From JAACFF01 sp963701435 (GTDB lineage: Bacteria; Chloroflexota; Anaerolineae; Promineifilales; Promineifilaceae), in NCBI GenBank assembly GCA_963701435.1, contig CAVPAL010000023.1:868001-932000 (forward strand): a DNA stretch of 64,000 bases. Reading direction: 5' to 3'. Position 1 is the stretch's first letter. Each line of letters begins with the position of its first letter. Under the pieces are notes generated by a model that worked only from the letters and a program-made list of their open reading frames with translations, ran no database searches and had not been told where the DNA came from. The translations under genes and the position numbers were made by a program. Shown here piece after piece: positions 53,705-63,108 of the stretch.

Positions 53705-55297
53705 AGCTGAAATTGGGGTCTCTTCCCAATGCGTAACGCGCAACGCGGCCCAAAATGCAGAAACGGCCGTTATCCCCAACGCCAGCCATATCCGCTCCCA
53801 GCGCCATGGCTCTGCAACCGGCAAAACCAAAGCCATTTCAACCAGCCATGCAGTCAGCGCCGCGCCAACCACGATCAGGATAATCGTCACAAAACGCCGC
53901 CAAAGCCCGGCCAACAAGCCTAACAACAGCCCAATCGGAATACACACAGCTACATAAAATAACAACCGATAGCCCCACATGGATGCTCCAAGTCTGGCCC
54001 GCCAATGCGGAATTGGATGTAGATAACGGTAAAAAAGAATGTCGGGAGTGTAAGACGCCGCCCATGTCTGGCTCACTGAATCCCGGTAAACGCGCAAATT
54101 TTGCCCATCAAAGGTCACGATAACATCATGCGCATTTGTATCGGTAAAAAAGGCAGGGATAATCCACTCGGGGCGTTCATCACTTTTGTCTGCAAAAACC
54201 GTACGCATGCGCACGCCCAAATCCGAACCCTGCTGTTCCAGACTGAAATTGCTAAAAAAGGCGTGGTCGGTAATGGCCAGTATCCGCGCCGGACCAGGGT
54301 AGTGGACATCGGAAGCGGCCAGCCGCAAACCGAGCGAAAACTGTCGCAACGCGCGCATATCTTCCAACCACCAGCCAATGTGGTTTTTGTTGGTAATGAG
54401 CCAGTTTTGGGGCGTCACCTGCACGCCGCGCGCATCGGCCGAGCCGGGGTTTTCGCGGCTCCAAATAAACTCTATTTCGGTTCCGTCGCGATCAACCAAA
54501 ACGGGATTTGCGGGAAAGTCGGCGCGGGTTGTGTGGGTATCAGCGCCTACGACTGCGTTTACGGCCGTTCCAGACAGCAAATTGGAAACGGCCGTTTCAT
54601 CCAACGCCTCATCTACCAGCATCAGGCTGGCAATCGTCCCCGTCCAAGGGAAATCACCTGACTTCACATTGCCCAGCGTCACCGGGTAGCTTGTATCCCA
54701 ATTATCGAAGCTGATCTGGCGCACAATCCCGTTGGAAAATTGCCACACAAAGACCAAATACGCGGCAATCAATAAGGATAAAATCAAACTCGCAGCCAAT
54801 CGATGCCGCAGCATAAAATGCTTTATGGCCGCGCTGACCGTGATCACGCCGGTCAAAATCTGCCAGCCAGCCAAAACAGCCAGCAAACTGCCCGCCAGGG
54901 CGCCCAGCATGTTCGCCATAACATCCGCAGCAGCCGGAATGCGATAAATATTAAAAAGCTGGAGCCCTTCAACGAGCAGCGATAAACCAAATCCGGCCAG
55001 CGCAGCCAGGGTGAGCGTGCGCAGGCTGGAACGTTTTTCACGCAGGAGCAAACCCAAACCAAATCCGAGCGGGACAAAAAGCAAAATGTTACGTATCAAA
55101 TCGTTTGAATCGCGCCATTTTTCCAAACGCAGATCGACCCGCTGCCCCAAACCAGGCCATCCATCCGCCGGTAAAGTAAAACTAACCGGCGCAACTGTCA
55201 TAAACAAAACCAGCAGCAAACCCAAGATCAAAATGCCCCATGACCAGCGTTTGATTTGTTGATCCAATTGGTTCAAATTTACTCGCCCTGTGCCCAC
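53702..55297 (-). CDS. VanZ-like membrane protein with LamG-type domain
   Basis: A 531-residue membrane protein. The N-terminal VanZ-like domain (about 18-150) includes LIRNILLFVPLGFGLGLLLR and LVEGLQLFNIYR. After a membrane segment (about 165-190) comes an extracytoplasmic concanavalin/LamG-like beta-sandwich (about 195-430, with FSNFSLEQQGSDLGVRMRTV). Three C-terminal membrane helices finish it. VanZ-type proteins are linked to cell-envelope resistance, but the function is not established. Its start overlaps the dehydratase gene by 19 nt. Confidence 0.82.
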   Translation of the reverse strand: MGTGRVNLNQLDQQIKRWSWGILILGLLLVLFMTVAPVSFTLPADGWPGLGQRVDLRLEKWRDSNDLIRNILLFVPLGFGLGLLLREKRSSLRTLTLAALAGFGLSLLVEGLQLFNIYRIPAAADVMANMLGALAGSLLAVLAGWQILTGVITVSAAIKHFMLRHRLAASLILSLLIAAYLVFVWQFSNGIVRQISFDNWDTSYPVTLGNVKSGDFPWTGTIASLMLVDEALDETAVSNLLSGTAVNAVVGADTHTTRADFPANPVLVDRDGTEIEFIWSRENPGSADARGVQVTPQNWLITNKNHIGWWLEDMRALRQFSLGLRLAASDVHYPGPARILAITDHAFFSNFSLEQQGSDLGVRMRTVFADKSDERPEWIIPAFFTDTNAHDVIVTFDGQNLRVYRDSVSQTWAASYTPDILFYRYLHPIPHWRARLGASMWGYRLLFYVAVCIPIGLLLGLLAGLWRRFVTIILIVVGAALTAWLVEMALVLPVAEPWRWERIWLALGITAVSAFWAALRVTHWEETPISA

Positions 55298-56394
55298 GGC
55301 AAATTGAGTTCCCGCGCCCGCGCTACATAATTGGCAATATGCTGCTGGGCCACGGCATACATATCATCGCCGCGCTGAAACGCTTTATACCAGGCGGCGA
55401 TTTCGGCCAGCGCCTCTTCCCAGGTGTAAACCGGGCGCCAATCAAAGCGCTTGGCCGCTTTTTCCCAACTGAGGCGCAGTTGACCGGTTTCTACCTTGGC
55501 AAAACCGGGATCGGTAAACTGCCAGGAGCCGGAACCCCACAGCTCAATCAATTTTTCTACAATTTGCTGCGCCGGTACGCCTCTTATTTCCGGCGGGCCG
55601 AAGTTCCACGCTTCAGCAAATTTAGACCCATCTTGCAGCAATTTAACGGCCAGCCAAAGATAGCCGCTTAATGGTTCCAAAACCAACTGCCACGGCCGTA
55701 TACTTAACGGATTCCGAATGCCAACCGGCTCACCATCCAACAGCGCGCGCATGCAGTCCGGCACCAGACGGAAATCGGCGAAATCACCGCCGCCGATCAC
55801 ATTACCTGCCCGCACCGACGCCACGGCGACACCATGTTTTTCATATTTTTCCGGCGCAAAATAAGATGCACGGTATGCAGCAATCGCTATCTCCGCCATC
55901 GCTTTGCTGGCGCTGTAGGGATCGTGTCCGCCAAGCCGGTCCGTTTCACGGTATCCCCACAGCCACTCCTGGTTTTCATAGACTTTGTCGGTCGTAATGC
56001 TGACCAGAACGCGCACCGTGTAGGTATTGCGAATCGCCTCTAAAATATTGACCGTGCCGCCGGTATTGGTATCAATCGTCAGCTTCGGCAATTTAACCGA
56101 GTGCAGTACGATGGGCTGTGCTGCGAGATGAAAAATCACGGTAGGTTTGTAGGCGTCTACAAGATCAAATACCTGATCGTAATCACGAATATCACCACGA
56201 ACATCGATCATACGCTCGCTTAATTTGGCAACGGTGAAGTTGGAAGGACGCGTGGGCGGCTTTTCCAGGCTAAAACCAACTACGTTCGCGCCAAGCCCTA
56301 AAAGCCAGGTGGTGAGCCAGGAACCTTTGAAACCAGTGTGTCCTGTAACCAATACAGTCATGTTTTCAAATTCGTTTGCGAAAGTCTTTTTCAT
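55279..56394 (-). CDS. rfbG: CDP-glucose 4,6-dehydratase
   Basis: Extended SDR enzyme, 371 residues, converting CDP-glucose to CDP-4-keto-6-deoxyglucose for deoxysugar synthesis. NAD-binding motif TGHTGFKGSWL, the catalytic Thr and Lys in SITTDKVYEN, and YSASKAMAE with the YxxxK pair are visible. FKGSW and the ENQEWLWGYRE stretch favour the CDP-glucose type over the dTDP type. The start at ATG 56394 is chosen for AAGGG upstream; an earlier ATG at 56427 lacks support. No partner transferase or reductase gene for a deoxysugar was seen here. Confidence 0.88.
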   Translation of the reverse strand: MKKTFANEFENMTVLVTGHTGFKGSWLTTWLLGLGANVVGFSLEKPPTRPSNFTVAKLSERMIDVRGDIRDYDQVFDLVDAYKPTVIFHLAAQPIVLHSVKLPKLTIDTNTGGTVNILEAIRNTYTVRVLVSITTDKVYENQEWLWGYRETDRLGGHDPYSASKAMAEIAIAAYRASYFAPEKYEKHGVAVASVRAGNVIGGGDFADFRLVPDCMRALLDGEPVGIRNPLSIRPWQLVLEPLSGYLWLAVKLLQDGSKFAEAWNFGPPEIRGVPAQQIVEKLIELWGSGSWQFTDPGFAKVETGQLRLSWEKAAKRFDWRPVYTWEEALAEIAAWYKAFQRGDDMYAVAQQHIANYVARARELNLPWAQGE

Positions 56395-56547
56395 GTGTTT
56401 CCCTTCTCTATTGCAAATTAGCCCCACAACCTTACATTTTGTATGGTGCTTGTTGTATGGCGGTTGCCGCAGTTATGGTTCTTAATTTAGGAGTTTAACG
56501 GAACGGCCGTTTTTGCCCAAATCAAGTTCGGTTTATAATTCAGATCA

Positions 56548-56925
56548 ATGAACATTTCAACACCCAATTTTTATGATCAGGTTTATGCCGTTGTGCGCTG
56601 CATACCGCGTGGTAAGGTGACCAGTTACGGCCGTATCGCCCAGATGTTAAGCCGGCCACGAGCCGCGCGCGCGGTTGGCTATGCCCTCAATGCGCTGCGC
56701 GACAAACAAGACGATCCAGCCTATGCAGACATTCCCTGGCAGCGGGTTATCAACAGCCAGGGGCGCATCAGCATTGTCAACCAGGAATACAGCGCCAACC
56801 GGCAGGCGGAACTGCTGCGTTCCGAAGGCGTCGTTGTGAGCGAGGATTTACGCATCGACCTGAACGTTTATTTATGGGACGGGCTGCATTGGGTAGAAAT
56901 AGAGGCTTTAATCAACCCAAAATGA
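56548..56925 (+). CDS. Alkyltransferase-like protein (ATL), MGMT family without active Cys
   Basis: DNA lesion-binding protein of 125 residues related to O6-methylguanine-DNA methyltransferase. The normal active-site Pro-Cys-His-Arg is replaced by PWQRV (Trp64). The arginine finger region RAARAVGYALNAL and the DNA-binding helix GRIAQML are intact. Such ATLs do not transfer the alkyl group but flag O6-alkylguanine for nucleotide excision repair. Its stop overlaps a possible start of the next gene (ATGA). Confidence 0.9.
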   Translation: MNISTPNFYDQVYAVVRCIPRGKVTSYGRIAQMLSRPRAARAVGYALNALRDKQDDPAYADIPWQRVINSQGRISIVNQEYSANRQAELLRSEGVVVSEDLRIDLNVYLWDGLHWVEIEALINPK

Positions 56926-56966
56926 GGAAAACGGCCGTTTTCCTTCACAAGGAAGTATACGAGAGC

Positions 56967-58991
56967 ATGATGAACGCCAAACTAAAATCCTTCTTGTTCG
57001 GTTTAATTTTGACCGCAGCCATATTCATCCTGACCGCGCCGGCCCAAACCGCGCCCGCATCTGAATTGACGCCTGACCCTGTTATCGACGCCCTCATCGC
57101 CCAAATCGGCAGCGACACCGTGTGGCGTTATGCCGGCAATCTTAGCGGAGAGTGGCCCGTCTCAATCGGCGGCGCTGATTACATCATAACCAGCCGTAAT
57201 ACTTACAGCGGCGAACCAATAACAAAAGCGGTGCAGTGGGTAAGCGAACATTTTTCCAACGCCGGTCTAAACGTGACGCCGCACACCTGGTCGCCTGATG
57301 CGCCGCCCAACGTTTTAGGCCAGATCGACGGCCAGACCGACCCCAACGACATCGTGATCATCTCTGCCCATCTCGACAACATGCCCAACGGTTCCACCGC
57401 GCCGGGCGCCGACGACAACGGCAGCGGCGTAGTTGCCGTACTCATCGCCGCCGACCTGCTCAGCCAATATGAATGGGATTGTACACTGCGCTTCGCGCTG
57501 TGGACCGGTGAAGAGCAAGGACTATTAGGCAGCAAGGCCTACGCCGCCGCCATACCGCCCGCCGATAACATTCGCGGCGTCCTGAATCTGGATATGATTG
57601 CCTACAATGGCAGCGCCCCGCCTGAAATCGATCTGCACGCCCGCAGCGCCCTGCCGGAATCACTCACAATGGCGCAAATGCTTGCGGATGTTGTGGCTGC
57701 ATACGCGCTGCCGCTGGAAACTGAGATTTTGATCGATAACTGGTTGGGTAATTACAGTGACAACAAATCTTTTTGGGACCAAAATATCCCCGCTATACTA
57801 ACCATCGAAGATTATGATGATTTTAATCCCTACTACCACACGCCCAATGACCAGATTGAGCAAATAGACCTGACTTTCCTGACCGCCAATGTAAAAGCGG
57901 CCGTGGCGACATTTGCCCACATGAGCGGCTGTCTGACGCCCGGCCAGGCTCCGCTTCCGGTTGCGCCGGACGTTACGGCCGTTCAAGATGGCAATGCCAT
58001 GCAGTTAAGCTGGTCACATCACCCCGCAAACGTCCGTTATGCAGTTCATCGCAGCGCTGACCCATTTTTCACGCCAGATGAAGCCTCGCTGTTAGCGATT
58101 CTGGAACCCCCGTTTGAGGAAACAATCATTTATACAGATACTGATTCCGGGTTGGGCAATCCTGACGTCAACCATACGTACCTCGTCCTGGCTTATAATA
58201 TTGAAGGCGCCGCGGCTGAATCCAATCGGGTAGCTGAATTTGACTTCGTCACAGGTTTGACGCCGCTCTACACCTACACCGTCCTAAACGAATATCCCCA
58301 TGACCCGCAGGCATACACGCAAGGGTTAGTTATGAATACGGCCGACTCCTTATTTGAAGGTACCGGCCTGTATGGCCAATCGAGCCTGCGCCGGGTGAAC
58401 CTGGAAACAGGCGTGGTGCTGCAGCAGCATAATCTGGATGGACAATATTTTGGCGAAGGCGTCACGCTGTTCAATGACAAGATTATGCAGTTGACATGGA
58501 ATGAACATACCGGCTTTGTCTATGATAAAAGCAGCTTTGCGTTATTGGATCAATTTGCCTACCCGACTCAGGGCTGGGGCCTAACCCATGACGGCGTGCA
58601 TTTAATTATGAGCGATGGCACATCGAAGCTGTATTTTCTGGACCCCATAACCTTTGAAGAAGTCAAACAGGTAAGCGTGCATGAACGCGGAACGCCGATT
58701 GTAAACTTGAATGAGTTAGAATATGTCCAGGGTGAAATCTTTGCCAACGTCTGGTTAACAGACCGGATCGCGCGTATCAATCCGCAAACGGGTCAGGTAG
58801 TGGGCTGGATTAATCTAGCCGGGTTATTAACACCAACAGAGGCGCAGCAAGCTGAAGTATTGAACGGCATCGCCTATGACGCCGCAGCAGACAGGCTTTT
58901 TGTCACCGGCAAATATTGGCCCAAGCTGTTTGAAATCGAATTGGATCCTGTTTATCGAACCATGACGCCCGCAGTTTTTTCTCCAAATTAG
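56967..58991 (+). CDS. M28 metallopeptidase fused to a glutaminyl cyclase-type beta-propeller
   Basis: Exported 674-residue fusion; numbering is from ATG 56967. The signal peptide covers about 1-29. The M28 domain (about 38-322) shows zinc ligands His135 (SAHLDNMP), Asp149 (GADDNGSG), Glu182/Glu183 (GEEQGLLG), Asp209 and His291 (YYHTPND). A fibronectin-like linker domain (about 334-426) follows. Residues 435-674 match the plant/bacterial-type glutamine cyclotransferase propeller, with HDPQAYTQGL, LTWNEHTGFVYD and NELEYVQGEIFANVW. The M28 part could remove N-terminal residues and the second part cyclise N-terminal Gln. An alternative start at 56922 overlaps the ATL stop and would lengthen the N-terminus. 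Confidence 0.87.
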   Translation: MMNAKLKSFLFGLILTAAIFILTAPAQTAPASELTPDPVIDALIAQIGSDTVWRYAGNLSGEWPVSIGGADYIITSRNTYSGEPITKAVQWVSEHFSNAGLNVTPHTWSPDAPPNVLGQIDGQTDPNDIVIISAHLDNMPNGSTAPGADDNGSGVVAVLIAADLLSQYEWDCTLRFALWTGEEQGLLGSKAYAAAIPPADNIRGVLNLDMIAYNGSAPPEIDLHARSALPESLTMAQMLADVVAAYALPLETEILIDNWLGNYSDNKSFWDQNIPAILTIEDYDDFNPYYHTPNDQIEQIDLTFLTANVKAAVATFAHMSGCLTPGQAPLPVAPDVTAVQDGNAMQLSWSHHPANVRYAVHRSADPFFTPDEASLLAILEPPFEETIIYTDTDSGLGNPDVNHTYLVLAYNIEGAAAESNRVAEFDFVTGLTPLYTYTVLNEYPHDPQAYTQGLVMNTADSLFEGTGLYGQSSLRRVNLETGVVLQQHNLDGQYFGEGVTLFNDKIMQLTWNEHTGFVYDKSSFALLDQFAYPTQGWGLTHDGVHLIMSDGTSKLYFLDPITFEEVKQVSVHERGTPIVNLNELEYVQGEIFANVWLTDRIARINPQTGQVVGWINLAGLLTPTEAQQAEVLNGIAYDAAADRLFVTGKYWPKLFEIELDPVYRTMTPAVFSPN

Positions 58992-59070
58992 CGTCGGCGT
59001 GAAAAAGCGGTTATGCGGCTTCTGATAGCAGCACCTTAAACAAAACAAGCATTGAGGAAAAATAACAATC

Positions 59071-59766
59071 GTGGCCAAAAAAAAGAACAATAAAAATCGC
59101 GTTGAGTGGCGAACGGCCGTTCAAGAAACAATGCGGGAAGCAACCGAAAAAGAGTTGATTGACCGGCACGGCACTTTAGATGTTTCGTTCAACTATCGTT
59201 GGGAACATGTTGTTTCTGTTGTGCGCCTGGCTATGCGCCTGGCCGAGTTAACCGGCGCAGACGTCAACATCGTTGAAGCAGCAGCCTGGCTGCATGATGT
59301 TCGCAAAGAAACAGGCGACCAGCACCCGATTGAAGGCGCGCGCTTTGCCCGGGAGTTCCTGCGTCAGACTGATTTTCCGGTCAAAAAAATTGATGGGGTC
59401 GCTGTGGCGATTGAACAGCACTCAGGCTTATGGCGGCAGGAACCTTTGACCAATCTCGAAGCAATGGTGCTGTGGGATGCGGATAAGCTGGCGAAAATTG
59501 GCTTAACGGCCGTTTTCCATTGGACAGGTGGTTCACTCGCGGGTAATCGCATAACAAATGTGCAGGCAATTATTGATCGCGCCCAAAAAGTGAACTGGCA
59601 TGCAAAAACCGTAGCCAGCATGCATACCGAACCGGCGCGGCGCGCCGCACTGGCGCGCATGGAGGCATTTGACTGGCTGTGGCATACCCTCGAAACTGAG
59701 TTAAACGCCGAGGATTTGCAGCCTGTTCCCGAAAAAAACAAAAATTCAAAAAAAAAGCTCGCCTGA
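59071..59766 (+). CDS. HD-domain metal-dependent phosphohydrolase
   Basis: Cytoplasmic HD-superfamily protein, 231 residues. Metal ligands: His46 (YRWEHVV), His75-Asp76 (AWLHDVRKE), a further His in EQHSGLW and Asp in VLWDADKLAKIG. The overall pattern suggests a YedJ-like or nucleotide-directed phosphohydrolase. The start is GTG 59071 with GAGG upstream. Both termini are Lys/Asn-rich. The substrate is unknown. It converges with cofE, with only 5 nt between the stops. Confidence 0.85.
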   Translation: MAKKKNNKNRVEWRTAVQETMREATEKELIDRHGTLDVSFNYRWEHVVSVVRLAMRLAELTGADVNIVEAAAWLHDVRKETGDQHPIEGARFAREFLRQTDFPVKKIDGVAVAIEQHSGLWRQEPLTNLEAMVLWDADKLAKIGLTAVFHWTGGSLAGNRITNVQAIIDRAQKVNWHAKTVASMHTEPARRAALARMEAFDWLWHTLETELNAEDLQPVPEKNKNSKKKLA

Positions 59767-59771
59767 CGCCG

Positions 59772-60533
59772 TTAGCGGTACAAATCCAGCGTTTTCGGCC
59801 GCACGAGGTCAGCCGCTTTTCCAGGTGGCGCCGTCAATGTCAGGCCCCGTACCAGGACAACCGGCAGCCCTTCAGCGCCCTGCCCCATCAACAGCCCAGC
59901 AGCGGCAGCCAGTTCATCCGCCAGCCCCACATCCGTGTGTTGGAGTTCATACCCATATAGATCCGCCGCGCCACGTCGATCCCACAAAGCGGGTAATCCG
60001 GCCGCGCCAATCGCTACGCCAACCGTGCCTAAGCGAAACGGCCGTCCATGACTGTCGCTAATCACCACCCCCACCTCCACGCCAATGGCGGCGGCAATAT
60101 GCGCACGAATCTGCACCGCCGAAGCATCCGGATCAAGCGGCAGCAAAAGCACCGTCTCCGCGCCGCCGGATTGGGCCACATTCGAGCGATCAATACCGGC
60201 GTTGGCGCAGGTAAAGCCCAGGCGATGGCGCACGATCAGCACGCCGGGCTTCATGCGCGAAATTTCCTCACTTTCCTGCAAAATCAACTCTACCAGGCGC
60301 GGGTCTTTGGCCGTATGGGCGGCGACTACCTCAGCCTGCGCGCCGGGGGTAACCGCCGCCAGATCAACCAGCCGCCCTTCTGCTTTGGAGATAATTTTTT
60401 GCGCAATGACCAGGACGTCGCCATCCTGCAGCATGAATTCGGCCGTGGAAAGGGCCGACAACAAAAGCCCGGCAATATCGTCACCGGGCTGTATGTGCGG
60501 TATGTTGGGAATCGTTGTCAGCGAAACTTGCAC
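59772..60533 (-). CDS. cofE: Coenzyme F420-0:L-glutamate ligase
   Basis: GTP-dependent ligase adding glutamate to coenzyme F420-0, 253 residues. Conserved stretches: GDVLVIAQKIISKAEGR near the N-terminus, RHRLGFTCANAGIDRSNV, and VISDSHGRPFRLGTVGVAIG, which carry the metal/GTP site. It begins exactly where npdG ends, so the two form an F420 operon. With the LLM oxidoreductase at the window end it shows the cell makes and uses F420. Other F420 synthesis genes (cofC, cofD, cofGH) are not in the window. Confidence 0.93.
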   Translation of the reverse strand: MQVSLTTIPNIPHIQPGDDIAGLLLSALSTAEFMLQDGDVLVIAQKIISKAEGRLVDLAAVTPGAQAEVVAAHTAKDPRLVELILQESEEISRMKPGVLIVRHRLGFTCANAGIDRSNVAQSGGAETVLLLPLDPDASAVQIRAHIAAAIGVEVGVVISDSHGRPFRLGTVGVAIGAAGLPALWDRRGAADLYGYELQHTDVGLADELAAAAGLLMGQGAEGLPVVLVRGLTLTAPPGKAADLVRPKTLDLYR

Positions 60534-61180
60534 TAAATTCCTGTTATGCGGATGCCCGCGCTTTTAACTTTGTGGATGATGTTGATGGCAATGAGAACGG
60601 CCGTTAACTCCTCCACCGCCCGTGCATTTTGCAGCGCGCCGGCATTCACGCCGCGCAAACCGGCATCTTCACACAACTGCATCGCTACATCCTTGTCGTC
60701 TTTCTTCTCGCCGCAGACCAGGACATCGCAATCCATCTGATGGTCCAAATCCAGCAAATGGTGCGCGCCAATATTCTGAAAAGCAGCCACAACGCGCGTG
60801 ATACCTTCAAGCTGGTTTTGCGCCTCTTCCGCCGCCGACAGCCCGCTTTCCAGATGATGCACACGCGATTTTTTCTCGCCCGACGGCGCAACAACTGTGA
60901 TTAGCAATTTATCGGTTAGCGCCTCCTTGACGGCTTCCAGCGTGCCTTCCTGCGCCCAATACGGCACCGACAATACGACAACTTCCGCTTGCTGCGTCGC
61001 CTCCAGGTTATTTGTGCCGCTGATCTGCGCCTCTGGCAGTTTCTCCAGCAAATCAAGCGCTGCGCCCGCGCCCTTTTCCGTCTTGCGCGAGCCAATGATG
61101 ATCTCATGTCCGGCCGCCGCCCAACGATAACCCAAACCAAATCCTTCGTTACCAGTTCCACCTAAAATTGCAATCTTCAA
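60533..61180 (-). CDS. npdG: F420H2:NADP oxidoreductase (NADPH-dependent F420 reductase)
   Basis: Cytoplasmic enzyme passing hydride between F420 and NADP, 215 residues. The N-terminal Rossmann motif GGTGNEGFGLGYRWA and the NADP-selecting IIGSRK are typical of NpdG/Fno; later motifs include VVLSVPYWAQ and NIGAHHLLDLDH. It overlaps cofE by one base and is preceded by the SsnA-like gene 28 nt upstream, all on the minus strand. Confidence 0.92.
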   Translation of the reverse strand: MKIAILGGTGNEGFGLGYRWAAAGHEIIIGSRKTEKGAGAALDLLEKLPEAQISGTNNLEATQQAEVVVLSVPYWAQEGTLEAVKEALTDKLLITVVAPSGEKKSRVHHLESGLSAAEEAQNQLEGITRVVAAFQNIGAHHLLDLDHQMDCDVLVCGEKKDDKDVAMQLCEDAGLRGVNAGALQNARAVEELTAVLIAINIIHKVKSAGIRITGI

Positions 61181-61208
61181 TGTTCAATCTCCATCTAATC
61201 ATTTATTC

Positions 61209-62585
61209 TCAATCTTCAATCGCATCAAAGCGCTGCCACACCTCGGCCGCCAACTCGCGGCTGCGTGCGGTGATTTCTGCTTCGTCCAACGTCAGCAGCT
61301 GCCGATCATGCATCAATATTTTGCCGCCCACAATGGTTGTCGTCACCATGTCGGCTTCAAAGCCAAAAATGATGTGCCAGGGCAAGTTGGCGGGCATCAA
61401 CGGCGTCGTGGCGTGATAATCGACAAAGATTACATCCGCCGCCGCGCCAATTTCCAACTTGCCGATCGGCAGCTTCGGCCAGAAAATGTCGGCAATGGCG
61501 GCGTTGTTGTGAATGGCCATCTGTACGATGTCCATCCCGTTAGCGCGGCGCGGATCGCGGTGAACCACCTTGTGAAGAAAATAAGCGGTTTTCCATTCGG
61601 CCCACATGTTGTTGCTAAAACCGTCGTTGCCGAGGCAGATCGGAATGCCCAACCGCATCATGCCTTCGATATCGGCTGCGCCTACGGCGTTGTTCATATT
61701 GCTGCGCGGCTGGTGGGTAACCCAGGTGCCGGTTTCAGCTAAAATGTTCATTTCGGCCGGGTCAACGTGAACGCAGTGCGCGACGATGCTTTTATGACCC
61801 AGAATGCCAGCATCGGCCAGGCGATCGACGGTTCGTTTGTCGTATTTGTAGAGCGAATCGTACTCGTCAACTTCATGTTCGGCAATGTGAATGTGAAAGC
61901 CGGAACCAAGTTCTTTTGCGGCGGCAACGCAATCGGCTAAGGTTTCGTCACAAAGCGACAGCGAAGCGTGCAAACCAAATGAGCTGGCAAATAAACTGCT
62001 GTCCCGTTCCTGAAGCGAATGCAAGAAACGCACATTTTCGCTGATGCCTGCCTGGGCGCCCTCCGGCCCATTGCGATCGGTGACTTCATAACAAAGCGCG
62101 GCGCGAACGCCGGCCAATTCCACTGCATCGGCGATTTGATCGAGCGAGCTGTCAATTGCGGAAGGGCTGGCGTGGTGGTCAATTAGTGTGGTCGTGCCGT
62201 GTTTGATGGCGTCTACCAGGCTAACCAGCGCGCTGTATTTAACGTCAACGTCTAACAAAGCGCGATCCAGCCGCCACCAAAGCCGCTTCAGGATGTCGGG
62301 GAAATCTTTCATGGGGGGGCCGGGAATGCCCATGCCGCGTGCAAATGCGCCGTAGAAATGGGTATGGGCGCAAATATTGCCAGGCATCACCAGTTGACTG
62401 CGTGCATCACACTGTTCCACTTGCGGATAGCGCGCAGCAAGTTCTGCTGAAAGACCCATATCGACGATACGGCCGTTGCGCACCAACAAGGCGCCATTTT
62501 CAACAATTTCGTTCGGCGTACCCCAGGTGACGAGACGGCCGTTGGTTATCAATAACTCTACCTCTTGTGGGCTGTTCTTTGTCAT
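61209..62585 (-). CDS. ssnA: SsnA-like amidohydrolase
   Basis: Metal-dependent amidohydrolase, 458 residues. Metal ligands: HTHF near residue 67, His in GFHIHIAEHEVDEYD, His in SIVAHCVHVDP, and Asp in CLGNDGFSNNMWAEWK. The pairs HTHFYGAFARGM, WWRLDRALLD, LIDHHASPSAI and QPRSNMNNAVG match the putative aminohydrolase SsnA rather than cytosine or guanine deaminases; its true substrate is unknown. ATG 62585 is chosen because GGAGG stands 7 nt before it; ATG 62588 is adjacent. It probably shares a transcript with npdG and cofE. Confidence 0.85.
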   Translation of the reverse strand: MTKNSPQEVELLITNGRLVTWGTPNEIVENGALLVRNGRIVDMGLSAELAARYPQVEQCDARSQLVMPGNICAHTHFYGAFARGMGIPGPPMKDFPDILKRLWWRLDRALLDVDVKYSALVSLVDAIKHGTTTLIDHHASPSAIDSSLDQIADAVELAGVRAALCYEVTDRNGPEGAQAGISENVRFLHSLQERDSSLFASSFGLHASLSLCDETLADCVAAAKELGSGFHIHIAEHEVDEYDSLYKYDKRTVDRLADAGILGHKSIVAHCVHVDPAEMNILAETGTWVTHQPRSNMNNAVGAADIEGMMRLGIPICLGNDGFSNNMWAEWKTAYFLHKVVHRDPRRANGMDIVQMAIHNNAAIADIFWPKLPIGKLEIGAAADVIFVDYHATTPLMPANLPWHIIFGFEADMVTTTIVGGKILMHDRQLLTLDEAEITARSRELAAEVWQRFDAIED

Positions 62586-62746
62586 CATTTGCCCTCCTTT
62601 AAAGGAATCCAAAATTTGCTTGACTTGCAACTTGCTTAGGCTAAACTCTTAATGATTCTGATTTTTTTACTTTGCAGGTAAGAATACCACAAATCAGCAC
62701 ATCTATTGAAAAGAGAGTGAATATAAATTGCGCAAGGAGATTGCTA

Positions 62747-63085
62747 ATGGCTAAGCCAATTGAAATTACTGATGAAACATTTGAAAGTGAAGTACTACAA
62801 GCTGACAAGCCGGTACTGGTAGATTTTTGGGCCGACTGGTGTGGCCCGTGTCGTATGATTGCACCTTCTGTCAAAGATATTGCGGAAGAATATGAGGGCG
62901 TACTGAAAGTTGGTAAGGTGGATGTGGATGATAATCCAGCCATACCAGGACGTTATGGCATTGTCGGCATTCCGACCCTGATGCTCTTTAAGGGCGGCCA
63001 GGTTGTGGAACGCATTACAGGCGCGCTGCCGAAAAACCGCATTATTTCCCAAATTGAACCGCATTTGGAAACGGCGACTGCCTGA
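62747..63085 (+). CDS. trxA: Thioredoxin
   Basis: Cytoplasmic dithiol-disulfide reductase, 112 residues, active site WCGPC in FWADWCGPCRM, cis-Pro in GIVGIPTLMLF. The start at ATG 62747 follows AAGGAGA at 7 nt; a longer reading from 62672 has no such site. Followed by a palindromic repeat and an intrinsic terminator. Confidence 0.95.
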   Translation: MAKPIEITDETFESEVLQADKPVLVDFWADWCGPCRMIAPSVKDIAEEYEGVLKVGKVDVDDNPAIPGRYGIVGIPTLMLFKGGQVVERITGALPKNRIISQIEPHLETATA

Positions 63086-63108
63086 TCTTGCTGGTTCTTT
63101 CCGGCATC

